Of a stretch of 64,000 nucleotides of DNA, positions 1-9,525 are shown piece by piece (position 1 is the stretch's first letter; each line of letters starts with the position of its first letter). Location of the stretch: the NCBI RefSeq assembly GCF_030247195.1, contig NC_080670.1:207068546-207132545 (forward strand), in the 5' to 3' direction. This stretch comes from Topomyia yanbarensis. Its lineage: Eukaryota; Arthropoda; Insecta; Diptera; Culicidae. The position numbers and the translations under genes are program-made. The notes below the pieces were generated by a model. That model saw only the letters and a program-made list of their open reading frames with translations. It was not told where the DNA came from and did not search any database.

Positions 1-426
1 GGTATTCACTGAATCAGGAAAAAGCAGACAATATGATAAATACAGAAACAGAATCGTTAAAAAAAATAAAACATGGAAAGCAATATAATGGGTCATAAAT
101 TGGAAAGAGAGAAACAAGAAGATAAAATAAAGAAAGAGGGCAAAAGAGAAATAGGTAAATAAGAAATAAGAAAAAGGAAATATGAAAATGAAGAAATAAG
201 ATAAGAGAGAAATAATGAATAAAGTAAATAAACGACTAAAAATTAAGGGAACAAAAAACTAGGGCTAGAGAGAAATCATGAAACATAAAAATAAGGAAAA
301 TCGAAAATAAGGTATTGGAAAAAGGCAAAAGGGACAAAAAGAACTGAAAAATAAGAGAGAACGAAGAAAATAAGAAAATAAAGCAAAAGAGAACCATGGA
401 GCTAGGGAAATAAGACAAAATAATAC
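1..426. repeat. A-rich purine-skewed degenerate tract
   Basis: The + strand is almost all A and G with sparse T and C, made of irregular variations on AAATAAG and GAAATAAG words. There is no fixed period, so it looks like an old, scrambled simple-sequence expansion. Open frames on the minus strand here encode only F/L/S/I-rich hydrophobic strings, as expected from translating T-rich DNA. The same tract type recurs at 840-1080, 1386-2477, 17940-18360, 18723-18910, 19840-20440 and 62580-63880. Confidence 0.8.
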
Positions 427-428
427 TA

Positions 429-821
429 CAGTGGAGACCGGATTTTACCAATCCCCGATTTTATCAGCTTTTTGATCCGATTTTATCTGCTTCATATGAA
501 AATTTATAGCTGGTAGTTTGATGGGCTCTAGCAGACGAACTAGGTTGAATTCGAGTAAATCATTTCTCGGGCATATATTTCTTATCTTAGAGATCCGAAA
601 AATGCAAAAATAAAAATATTATTTTTTTTATAAATTTTGCGCTGTCAGACCCCCTTAAGGGGAACTTAAAATAAATAGTCAGAAAACGTTGTGAGGCTAT
701 ATCTGAGGACCAAAGAAAAATATTTTAAGAGCCTCGGTTTATTAAAAAGAAAGGAAAATATTCGTCCCGATTTTATCAGCTTAAAATTCGCCAATGGGCT
801 GATAAAAACGGGTCTTTACTG
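429..821. mobile_element. pogo/Tigger-like MITE with TA duplication
   Basis: The ends are imperfect inverted repeats: CAGTGGAGACC at the left and, on the other strand, CAGTAAAGACC at the right. Both are followed inward by CCCGATTTTATCAGC-like sequence (453-468 and 798-812). A TA dinucleotide directly flanks both ends (427-428, 822-823). CAGT-type ends with a TA target duplication are typical of pogo/Tigger-group elements. There is no transposase frame in the 393 bp, so it is a non-autonomous copy. A right-end remnant of the same family lies at 18454-18485. Confidence 0.65.
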
Positions 822-839
822 TAATTCGTTAATGAGAAA

Positions 840-1135
840 GGGAAATAAGAAATTATAACAAATAAGCAAATTGGCAGAATAGGGAAATTAAATAATAAAA
901 TAAGGAATAGAGAAATGAATTAAAAATAAGGAAATAGAGAAATAAATTTAAAAAGAAATAAGAAAATAGGACAGCAGGAATATGATAATACGATATCAAG
1001 GCAATAAGTAAATAGAGATATAAGAGAACAAGAAAATAAAAATCACAAAAATACGCCCAAAGCCAAAAAAGTGAAAGAAAATAATTCGTCTGCCATTTAG
1101 TTCCCTTTTTCTTTTTTTTCCTTTTAACATTTTAT
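840..1135. repeat. A-rich purine-skewed tract (continued)
   Basis: This continues the tract interrupted by the MITE at 429-821. It ends in a T-rich run near 1105-1125. No gene is seen in it. Confidence 0.7.
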
Positions 1136-1164
1136 TAGATAATGTGTACTAACTAGAAAGCATA

Positions 1165-1385
1165 AAAATTTGGATACACAGATCGGAAAACGAGAAGTGA
1201 TAGAATCATTAGTAACAGGCCTAATATCTTTCGAACTAATCTTTTGTCTTTTGCTAGTAGGAGTCGACCTAAGGCAAAGTTACTACGGATCGTTCGAGTC
1301 TACTAGTCTGTCCCTCTTTACCATGAGCACCAACATCCGTGCTCTCAGTTGGCTCTACTTTCTCTACTTAGTAATCTGTAGTTGA
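1165..1385. repeat. Dispersed repeat, pairs with 12596-12770
   Basis: About 200 bp align in the same orientation with 12596-12770. Shared words include CTAATCTTTTGTCTT, AGGAGTCGA and CCCTCTTTACCATG. The two copies have diverged by many substitutions and small indels. The 71-codon frame covering this copy is not kept in the other, so I do not call it coding. The family is not recognised. Confidence 0.6.
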
Positions 1386-2477
1386 ACAAATATTATCAAA
1401 AGAAAAAAAGGAAAAATAAAAATAAAGAAATAGGAATTAGGCGAAACAAGGAAAAATGACTAAAAAGAAATAAGAATATATGCAAATAGAAAAATAGAAA
1501 GAGGCTTTATTAGGCAAAAGCGAAGAAAAAAATAAGAAAATAACCATAATAAAAATAGAAAAAAATAGCAAAAGGGAAATAAAGAAATAAGCAAATGAGA
1601 GAAACGGAAGGGAAGTAATGAATAAAGAAATTTAGACATTAGATTTCTTGGCAGAGATAGGAAAACAAGAAAACTAAGAATCAAAATAGCTAGGAAGTAG
1701 GAAAATGGTGAAACAAGAGAAATTGGAAATAGAGAAATAATGAAATAAGAATGTATGAAATAATGAAATTAAGAAAGGAACAAAATAAGAAAATACTGCA
1801 AAAGGAAAATAAGGAGGAACAATAAAAAATAAAAAAAGAGGACAACGATTGAAACAAGAAATAATAAAACAAGAAATAATAAAATAAGCGACAACGAAAT
1901 AAGGCGAAAGAGAATAATGTAATGTAATGAAACTAAAATTAGAAAAAAAGGAAATGAGAAAATATTTCGGAGCGGAGACAAGAAATTAAAAAAAAATAAG
2001 AAGATTGAAATTAAGGAAATAGAAAAATAAGGTGAATAGGAATTAAAGAAATTAATAATACGGAAATAAGGTAATGACAGAAAAGGGAAACAAAAAATAG
2101 GGAAAATAATGAAATTAAAACAGAAAATAAGGCAAAATAGACATAAGAAAAAACGAAAATAGAACAATAAAAAATAAGTTAAAATGGAAATAATAGAGAA
2201 GTAGCACTAACCATATAACAAAACACGGAAAAAGGAAACATGGGAATAGGTAAACGAGACAAAAACGAAACACAGTGATAATAGAACAAAGAAATAACTC
2301 CGCAAGATATAGGAAAAAAGGGAGAAATAAAATACGGCAAAAGAAAAATACGCAAATAAGAAAACAAAGAAATAAAAAAGCAAAATGAGAAAACGCAAAA
2401 ATGAGTCAAAAACTAAATAAGTAAATAAGTCGAAAATGAAACTAGTAAATGTAAAAATCAGAAAAAATAAAATAAGA
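1386..2477. repeat. A-rich purine-skewed tract
   Basis: This is the longest uninterrupted piece of the A/G-rich tract in the first 3 kb. Words such as GAAATAAG and AAAATAAG recur without a strict period. The minus-strand frames of 74-132 codons here are low-complexity artefacts. The tract runs directly into the SINE at 2478. Confidence 0.8.
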
Positions 2478-2737
2478 GCGGAGGCATTGCGTAGCTGGTA
2501 AATCAATTGCCTTGTACGTAGCTCACCTGGGTTCGATTCCCACCCGTACATCAAATATGCGGGAGGAAATGCGCATTTCTGGGTCAATGGTTATTGGTAG
2601 TATGGGAATAGAGGATAAACAAATAATTAGGCCTTTCATAGAGTTGAAGGTGCTTTTCAAAGATATAACTAGAAAGTATTCTAGCTCGAAAAAAGAGGCG
2701 AATGACCTAAAAGTTAAAATTTCTATAATCAGAACAA
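2478..2737 (+). mobile_element. tRNA-derived SINE, family A, copy 1
   Basis: A tRNA-like head carries a box A-like TTGCGTAGCTGG (2487-2498) and a perfect box B GGTTCGATTCC (2530-2540). The family tail word GAATGACC (about 2699-2706) is followed by a GTTAAAAT-like end. Between head and tail this copy has about 120 bp not seen in the other copies, so it may hold an insertion. It is embedded in A-rich tract on both sides. Other family A copies: 18571-18722, 24763-24922, 62905-63036 (+), 43451-43598 (-) and a remnant at 25220-25268 (-). Confidence 0.75.
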
Positions 2738-2870
2738 AAAAAAGAAAGTTGAAAAGGCAAATGAGAAATAAGGAAATAACAGACAAGAAAACACGGCAAG
2801 AGGACAAAGGAAATAAGGATATAAGCATATAAGGTAAAAGATTAAAAATAAAGAAATGATGATATGCTAG
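2738..2870. repeat. Short A-rich tract after SINE A
   Basis: This is a short continuation of the purine-rich tract downstream of the SINE tail. No gene is seen. Confidence 0.6.
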
Positions 2871-2950
2871 AAACCCAGCATCAATGCGTGCTACACCGGT
2901 GGCTGCAAATGCTTTTAACAGCAAAAGGACAGAATTATGTAATTAAATGC

Positions 2951-3115
2951 AATTTAGGACTGGTGGTATCCAACGGGGAAAACGATCGGAAATGGTGAGT
3001 GAAGCTAAGCTATCATGTGAAAAAAAAACTCCCCCCAGAGGCGAGATTCGAACTCGCAACCTTTGAGACTCCGGCCCAATGCACTAACCCTCATGCTATC
3101 CCTGGGTGCGGTGAC
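2951..3115 (-). mobile_element. tRNA-derived SINE, family B, copy 1
   Basis: Read on the minus strand, it begins near 3115 with a tRNA-like head: box A-like GGGATAGCATGAGGG, then a box B/T-arm region GCGAGTTCGAATCTCGC (3042-3058). A T-run, a conserved tail GATAGCTTAGC and a GGATACCACCAGTCC end near 2952 follow. The T-arm pairs with itself as in a tRNA. A + strand partial copy (3429-3535) and a copy at the window end (63888-64000) confirm a dispersed family. It is a SINE, not a functional tRNA, because the acceptor stem is not closed. Confidence 0.7.
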
Positions 3116-3535
3116 ATCCCAGAAAGAACATATTATCCCAATGGCGACGGTGATCGTACCCTGCCTGCAAAGCGAGAATCACACAACGGCAGCTGATCAC
3201 CCTAAACAAATTTGATCTATTTACTTTCATCACTAGATACCCAGGGCCCGGTTTTTATTATTGTCTGATGTCTAATTTTTAGTTCATTACCCATCGTACT
3301 TCGGTGGGTGACAAAGCTAATGAAGACTATCGATTTCTGGTCCCTTGCCCAGTGAACAGAGGTATGACGAAAGCGAACCCGCCCGTTCGAATTAAACTAA
3401 TAATTCAATTTTTGGCCTTTTCACTTAAGTTGCGAGTTCGAATCTCGCCTCTGGGGGGAGTTTTTTCACATGATAGCTTAGCGTCACTCACCATTTCCGA
3501 TCGTTTTCCCCCGTTGGATACCACCAGTCCTAAAT
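2952..3535. repeat. Inverted repeat made by two SINE B copies
   Basis: The arm 2952-3060 is the near-perfect reverse complement of 3429-3535; about 105 of 110 positions agree, with length changes in two homopolymer runs. The spacer is about 370 bp of unrelated sequence. A transcript through it could fold into a hairpin of about 107 bp. Confidence 0.8.
3429..3535 (+). mobile_element. tRNA-derived SINE, family B, partial copy 2
   Basis: This is a 5'-truncated copy that starts inside the box B/T-arm region (GTTCGAATCTCGC at about 3436) and runs to the GGATACCACCAGTCC end. It is opposite in orientation to the copy at 2951-3115 and very similar to it, so the two inserted or were duplicated fairly recently. 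Confidence 0.7.
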
Positions 3536-3719
3536 AAGGTATTGGCACTTAAGTCAAAAGACCAAAAATTGAACTATTAGTTCAAATGCAATTCATGTAC
3601 TGTATAACTGTATGAAGGGTCAAACTTCATAAGCAGAGCCATTTATGCGCAATCGAAAAGGCCTGCTGTGACGAATGAATTAATTCAAAGCCACATACAT
3701 AAAAAGAATCCAAAAGGGT

Positions 3720-4020
3720 ATGATAAATTTTTATTGCTAAGCCGTCGATCAATCTACAGAAAAATACGCAAAGATTCTTAGCATTGTTTTAGTCGAAACA
3801 ACGAGCAAAAAATAGTCCGCCCAGGTTGCACTCATTGACCAAACCATAAATTAATTTATTAATTGCTCTGTTGGATGCGTAGCATCAGGCTACACTGTTT
3901 GTCGCTGTCATTAGCGAATACTAAGAAACATCACAGGTCTCAAGTGACTTCCTTGTAAGATACCTAACAGAAAATATTATACATTTCTGGGTACATAAAG
4001 TGTTTCTCGATCAAAACTGA
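3720..4020. repeat. Dispersed repeat, pairs with 7960-8225
   Basis: It shares order and words with 7960-8225: a GCTAAGCC.TCGATC-like start, an ATTAGCGAA/ATTAACGAA block and CTCAAGTG.CTTCCTTGTAA, ending near CATACATTT. Divergence is high. There is no coding frame, and the family is not recognised. Confidence 0.5.
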
Positions 4021-4540
4021 AAATCATTGCTTATGGTAAAAAAAATCTGAGTGGTGCGCTAAACAAGTGAAATAGTCGACAGTTAGATGTTGAGGTGGCG
4101 AAATAAGTTTCAAAACATTAGACTCGAAAAGTTATCAAGAAAAAAAAGCTCGTCTACTCGGAACCATTTGGATTGTTGTGAAAGGTGACCTTTTCCCCGT
4201 TCATTTCACTTGAGTGATGAAACCATACCGACAATGGTGATGCGTTTATGTGTACAGGTACAGTTACAAGAGATTGCCAACCACAGTTATGTCAGCCAGT
4301 TAGAAAGAGTAGGAATTGGAGCTAGTTCCATATTTTTTTCCGTTCCGTGCCCCGAAACATTAAGCAACGCTTTACCTAGGAATGTCATCCACGTCATACC
4401 GTGTAAAAATAAACTCCGATAAAGAACATGCGCGGGTTCATTCCAACCCCTGCCAGCACCTTCCCTTCCTATCCATTAATTTTGAGCAGCACCATTATTT
4501 AATTTTACCTGCTTTCTTCACCGAATAACGTTGAATCACT
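4021..4540. other. No recognised feature
   Basis: I see no repeat copy, long frame or RNA motif. A 70-codon frame at 4210-4422 has no recognisable similarity and no supporting context. Confidence 0.5.
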
Positions 4541-4544
4541 TCGG

Positions 4545-5540
4545 TAACTACCACCACCACCGTCGAAACGCCGGAAGCGAATAGGCTCGAAGGCGGAAGG
4601 GTGCTTAATGGCGGTGGTGGTGGTGCACTGTACAATTTTCCATACGGGAAAAGAAAAATTGTGTGCTCCTACACCTCATCAACCCGATCGGCGCGGATCG
4701 GATCGGAAGGCCGGCGAGAAAACCGGTGTCAAAATCAAACATGGCGTCTGCTGCCACGCTGCCGCATTAGAGCGCGATCATAGGCATTGTGTAGTAGCTT
4801 CACAATTCAGTGGAAATGGAAATTGATTGCATGTTGTTGTTGTTGTTATTGCTGTTACACACTTATTATTGTTATTAGATTTTGGTTTGCTTTAATTTTG
4901 TTTTCTCGCAGCAGCAGCAGCAGCAGCGTTGCCGCACTTTCCATCAAACGGAACGGAGTTTTTTTTCTGTGTACGATTTTGCGAATGGAACGTCTTCCTA
5001 TTGTTGCTGTTCGTGCGTGTAATAGGAACCATTCCCATGAGGCCCATCCATCCATGCCAGGGTCGGATCCGCGGAACGGTTCAAGTTTGTTTTCAATTTT
5101 ATGTGTGCGGTTTTCTTTTTAATTCCTCTCTTCCTTCCTCGAGATGTTGATGTTGTTTTTCCCTCACGTCCAAGTTTTCGCCATTTTCGCCTTACGTCAA
5201 CAAATTTTCTTATTTTCTCCGGTTATTTATTACATATCCGCGCGCGGAGGAGCTTTTTAATAACCCACACAGTGCTGCTGACTGTTTTTTTCTTCTGCTG
5301 GCTGTTCGGCTGCGTTTTCGGTCGGTCCCAGAGCCAGGTCATCACAGTGAGCACAGATGCTGATGATGATAATGATGAGGTGCGGTACAGCGTTCTTCGT
5401 CGGGTGCAAACGGGGTCCACCAATTGGTTGAGGTTTGTTTTCGGGTTACCCTGTGTCGTTTTTTGTTCCACATCTGTAACGGCAACCTACACTCTGGTTG
5501 ATATTTTCTGGTTTGGCGGTGAATGGATGTCAGCAAATTA
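4545..5540. other. GC-richer island with trinucleotide runs
   Basis: Base composition shifts from AT-rich repeat DNA to more balanced sequence. It holds short CCA/GGT runs (about 4550 and 4612), a TTG run (4831-4848), a CAG run (4911-4926) and a GAT-rich stretch (5357-5377). Several short frames overlap in all phases, none with a recognisable domain or a convincing splice-site context. This looks more like host intron, UTR or regulatory DNA than transposon sequence, but I cannot assign it. Confidence 0.4.
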
Positions 5541-5619
5541 AATCGAGCAAACTGGCCATTTCTTCATGGATTTTTACATTCACATTTTTCTTTGGAAAAA
5601 ACGGGGAAATTTGTTGTTT

Positions 5620-6360
5620 CGGTAGGTCAAATTTGGTACGAATATGCGGGGAAAATGCGCATGGTTGTGTCATAGGACACGGTTGGTATGAGTTTTTTTG
5701 GTATAATGTAATCAAATATAGTTTAAGTTGCTGCTAACCCCGAGCAGTTTTTTTAAAATAATTTAATTGACATAGCGTTTGCTTAACGGAGCCGTTGATC
5801 TTTTATTTATTTTCTACAAGCAAAACTAAAAATAATGACCTCAAAAATAGTAATGGGAATTCTTCAGATCTCGCTGAGGTGTAGTCCGCTTCGAAAAAAA
5901 TCTGGCATCCGAGAGCTTGCGGATTCGCTTCACTACTTCTGAAAAGTCACATCGATGTTTCGGTAACTACGTTTCTTCTCATTTTTCGAGCATCTCCCGC
6001 CAGTTGCATTTTCCCGTCTTGCTGGAAACCGGCGTTTCCACGCCGCTCATTGAACCTGCTCATTATGGAACCGTTCAGGTTTCTCGACGTCAACCAACCG
6101 TCTGTGTTTATCACCCTACATAATAAAGAAAATGAAAGGTCGCAATCAAAATGAACCGCGATATAACATTCGCTATAATGGAGAAATGTGGAATCGACAG
6201 TACTTTTTTGCGGTTGTTCCGATTCTTACGATGTAGGATTGAGAAGTAGAGATTTCCAGGCCTATATTTAATTTTACGTCAGGAACTCCCCAAGGAAGGC
6301 ACCTGGCATCGTTGATGTTTCTGTTGTACTTCAATGATGTACTAGACTGGTTCAATTTTT
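5620..6360 (+). repeat. LINE-derived direct repeat, copy 1
   Basis: It aligns in the same orientation with 7030-7610 through shared words such as GAATATGCGG, CATTATGGAACC, TTCAGG, CCGCGATATAA and AATGGAGAAAT. Both copies end in the RT-like TPQG segment, so these are two decayed pieces of one non-LTR retrotransposon family. Confidence 0.65.
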
Positions 6361-6985
6361 GACTTTTAGGTCCACCAGGCTCTACTGATTCCTTTTATGG
6401 CCCTTAGTAATTGTGCAAATTTTGGTACCGATCGGTTGTGTCTACGGACCCTCCAAAAATTTCAAAGTTTATATGGAAGTTTGTAAGGAAAATCGGTTAA
6501 GATTGAAAATAAATACTTAAAAAATCACCTCATCAATCAATTAATCAGTACACTATATATTTCTAAAGGTATTCTTCTACTGAACACATTCGGGGAACAT
6601 TGCAAGTCTCTAAAAATTCGTTGAGAAAAGTTATTAGCTAAAGAAGCAGTATGACTTCAAAACAAATGGATTTTATTAGTAACCATAGCAACCCTGTTTG
6701 AATCGCCTAAATCGTGTCGGAACTTAAAGGGAGTTGTGTAAGGTGTTATCGGCGAAAAATTGGATAATTTAATTTTTTTTCGACGCGAAAATTATTTATC
6801 TATTCAGTCGAAAACTGGTTTTGCGGTGTACATCATAATTTAAAATCTACTGGACCAATCGCTGAGACATTTGCACAGTAGTTTTTCACATCATATTGGA
6901 GTGATATTGGATTCTCAACTTACTTTTAAACAATCACATCGCTCATTCTGTTGGTAACGCATCTCGGCGACTGGCCTAGGTTTCA
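6279..6985 (+). pseudogene. Non-LTR retrotransposon reverse transcriptase remnant, copy 1
   Basis: At 6279-6341 one frame reads SGTPQGRHLASLMFLLYFND, which matches the conserved RT block usually written G-x-PQG-S-x-L-x-P-x-LF-x-x-Y-x-ND in jockey-group LINEs. Further on, 6889-6936 reads HHIGVILDSQLTFKQ, like the downstream block that precedes the RT thumb, and the next bases look like a shifted continuation. The catalytic YADD-type box between them is not recognisable. The spacing (about 550 bp) is longer than usual and holds repeat-like sequence (6365-6880), so an insertion is likely. Stops and frameshifts make it dead. Confidence 0.65.
6365..6880. repeat. Repeat-like spacer within RT remnant
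   Basis: AT-rich sequence with no frame of its own. It separates the two RT blocks and is probably a later insertion, but I could not define its ends or a target duplication. Confidence 0.35.
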
Positions 6986-7029
6986 ATAATTGATTACTGA
7001 ATAATTATCATGTTTTCGGTAAGTCTATG

Positions 7030-7610
7030 TTCTATTTGGTTTGAATATGCGGACAAAATACGCATTGTTGTGTCATTGGGTATAGTTACAGTTTAAGTTC
7101 CTGTTGAACGCTTTTTGAAATTTCTGCGATAACCCGAACAGTTGAGATGTAGTCTACCTGGAAGATAATTTGGTATCTGAGAGCTTCTCATCGATATTTT
7201 GGTATTTCTTCCCAATTTTTGGTCAGCAGATTTTTTTGTTTGTATGTTAAAAATGTAAATTAGACGTCAGAAACTTTCGAGGAATAACTTTAATGAGCGC
7301 AGTCTCGCCGTTGTTCGAACTATTCATTATGGAACCATTCAGGATTCGACATCGACCAACTGTCTGTGCCTGTCATCCTAGATAATAGAGAGTATGGAAG
7401 GTTGCGCTCAAGGTGAACCGCGATATAAAATCACTAAAATGGAGAAATTTGGAATGAATGCAATTTTTTTCGATTGTTCCAATTCCCATGATGTAGCATC
7501 GAAGAATAGAGAAAACCAGGAACCTACATTTAATTTACTTGTATGTCAAGAACCCCTCAAGGAAGGCTCCTTGAACCGCTGATGTTTCTGTAGTTCAATG
7601 ATGTACAATA
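7030..7610 (+). pseudogene. Non-LTR RT remnant, copy 2
   Basis: This is the second copy of the segment at 5620-6360. At 7546-7605 one frame reads SRTPQGRLLEPLMFL, stop, FNDV: the same RT block as copy 1 with an in-frame TAG. The 62-codon frame at 7394-7582 is a different phase and ends inside the motif. The copies carry different lesions, so they decayed independently after duplication or insertion. Confidence 0.6.
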
Positions 7611-7619
7611 GTGCTGATT

Positions 7620-7955
7620 GGTACCGCATGTTATGTTTGTTTGATGATCGAGCACTACTTTTGGGAGCTTTCGTAAGCACTAAAATCTAAATTTTTATGT
7701 ATTATTCAGTTAAAAGTGTAGTAGGCAAGTAGATGGCGAAGATTGATGATCAACCACTGGCCTTGAAGTTTATTTATGGCCGTGTCCCAACAACAACAAT
7801 GGTATTTTAGGAATTGGGCTTAACGAATAGATACCGGAGATCGATATTAGACGCCATTTTGGAACCAAAGATAATGACTATCATCTGGGACTGGTGCTTA
7901 CTGTAAATTTTGAAAAATTTTCATTGTAACAAAATTATGCAAGTTTGTGATAATC
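7620..7955. other. No recognised feature
   Basis: AT-rich sequence downstream of the RT remnant with no recognised motif. Confidence 0.4.
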
Positions 7956-7959
7956 CAAT

Positions 7960-8225
7960 AAGTTGATGGACTTCAATTACTAAGCCACCGATTGATCGAG
8001 AAACATCTAACAAATATTGTTAGCAGTTTTGAGGCCAAAACGTCGGGTAATTTTAAATGAAAAAAATCGTTTGCCTATACTTTGAACTTTGAATTATAGA
8101 TTTGATTTTTTGTAGCACATTTTGCCGATTCCATTAACGAACACTACGAACATCAAAGGACTCAAGTGGTTTCTTTGTAACACTAGTAAACATCATACAT
8201 TTTTGGAAACGCCTTGAACTACATC
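7960..8225. repeat. Dispersed repeat, pairs with 3720-4020
   Basis: This is the second copy of the unrecognised family described at 3720-4020, in the same orientation. Confidence 0.5.
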
Positions 8226-9000
8226 GTTAAACTTGGGTCAATGACGTCTTCGGAGGAATCCGTGGACATTATAAGACTTTTCATAGGGTGTTGTGATTTT
8301 AATGATTAATCCACCTAAAAGTAAGATATATTTACCAACCTTCTTTCAAGTAAATGTATTTAGATTATGTTTTTAGCAAAGTTGTAGAGCATACTGTTGC
8401 CAACTGCTTTGCTGAATATGCAAAATTCTCATTTTCAATATCTTTAACGATTTTCTTGTAGTTTGTGGGTGTAACCCCTTAAAATTAACTCTTTAATGTA
8501 ACTTTTTAAGTATCATCCTGACAAGTTCGGTGTGTTTCGTAGAAAGGTTTGTATTATCAAAATGAACAACTTTCCACAATACAGCATCGAAATTTTGAAA
8601 AATGAAGTGATGCAAGTATTGATTGGACGTTTCCGTTGAAACGACTTACTTTACGTCAAGTGTATCTTCGAAATGGCAAAATCTGTCATTTGGTGCTCTA
8701 TCTTATTGATTAATCCTCTTAGAAGTTAAATTATTTAATTGATTTTTTTTCTGGGGTAGGAGAAATGAGCTGACGCTTTCGAAAAAGTTGTGGAGAATAA
8801 TTTCTCGAATATCTTTTCTGAATACACGAAATCTCTTCTTTAAATGCTTTAGAAATTAAAGCGATATAACATATTTGGATAATCTCCATCTTTTCGAATA
8901 TAATCCCTAAGAGTTTCATAAGTTCAAAGTAGTTGTTGCAATCGTCGAAATACACAACCTTCATTAAAGCGTTTTTTTTATCTCGAGCATTTCATTGGAT
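8226..9000. repeat. Degenerate internal repeat with AAAGTTGTAGAG-like words
   Basis: Two blocks about 430 bp apart share the order GATTAATCC-x-CCT/TCTTAGAAG, a word like GCAAAGTTGTAGAGCA or AAAAGTTGTGGAGAA, TTTGCTGAATA or TTTTCTGAATA, then an AATTTCTTTAA-like end. This suggests an old tandem duplication of an unrecognised AT-rich repeat. No coding frame is seen. Confidence 0.4.
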
Positions 9001-9525
9001 ATTATTAATTTTTGAAAACTTGAACTGATCGCCATCTTCATCTATAAGATGAATAGCATATGCCCAAGAAAAGATTCACACGAATTAAGCTTTGTTCGTC
9101 AGCTAGAAACTGATAACATCTGGTGTAGATTTGCTAACTCAGAAGTGCACATATTGGATTTTGAAATGGCGTCAATCATCGATCTGTGGCATCTACTGGT
9201 CATGACTATTCCGATCATACACATATTGTTGAGATGAGATCCGTTTTTCACTCTGTCAAGGAAATTGTTTAAAGTATTACAAAAGGAGTTAGAACATGTT
9301 CGCGGAAGAAAAACCGCGTTCATTGGAAAATTCCGGTTAAAAAATTTCGTAAAAACCTGCGTGTAGGTTATTGAGTTTATTATATGGTGATTTTCTGGTT
9401 GTGAAATCTTATGCGGATAATTTGTCTAGGACTCTTTAACGGACAAATGATAATCGTTTTTTTGCACAAGATACTGGACAATAGAACATAAATAATCAAT
9501 AAAAAAAACTTGATAATTAAACTAA
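9001..9525. other. No recognised feature
   Basis: AT-rich, with no repeat partner noticed in the window. Two opposing short frames (9049-9237, 9099-9323) lack recognisable content. Confidence 0.4.

Noticed and set aside
4911..4926. CAG run as polyglutamine coding exon
   Set aside because: Flanking frames close quickly or show no protein-like composition, and similar trinucleotide runs occur in every GC island.
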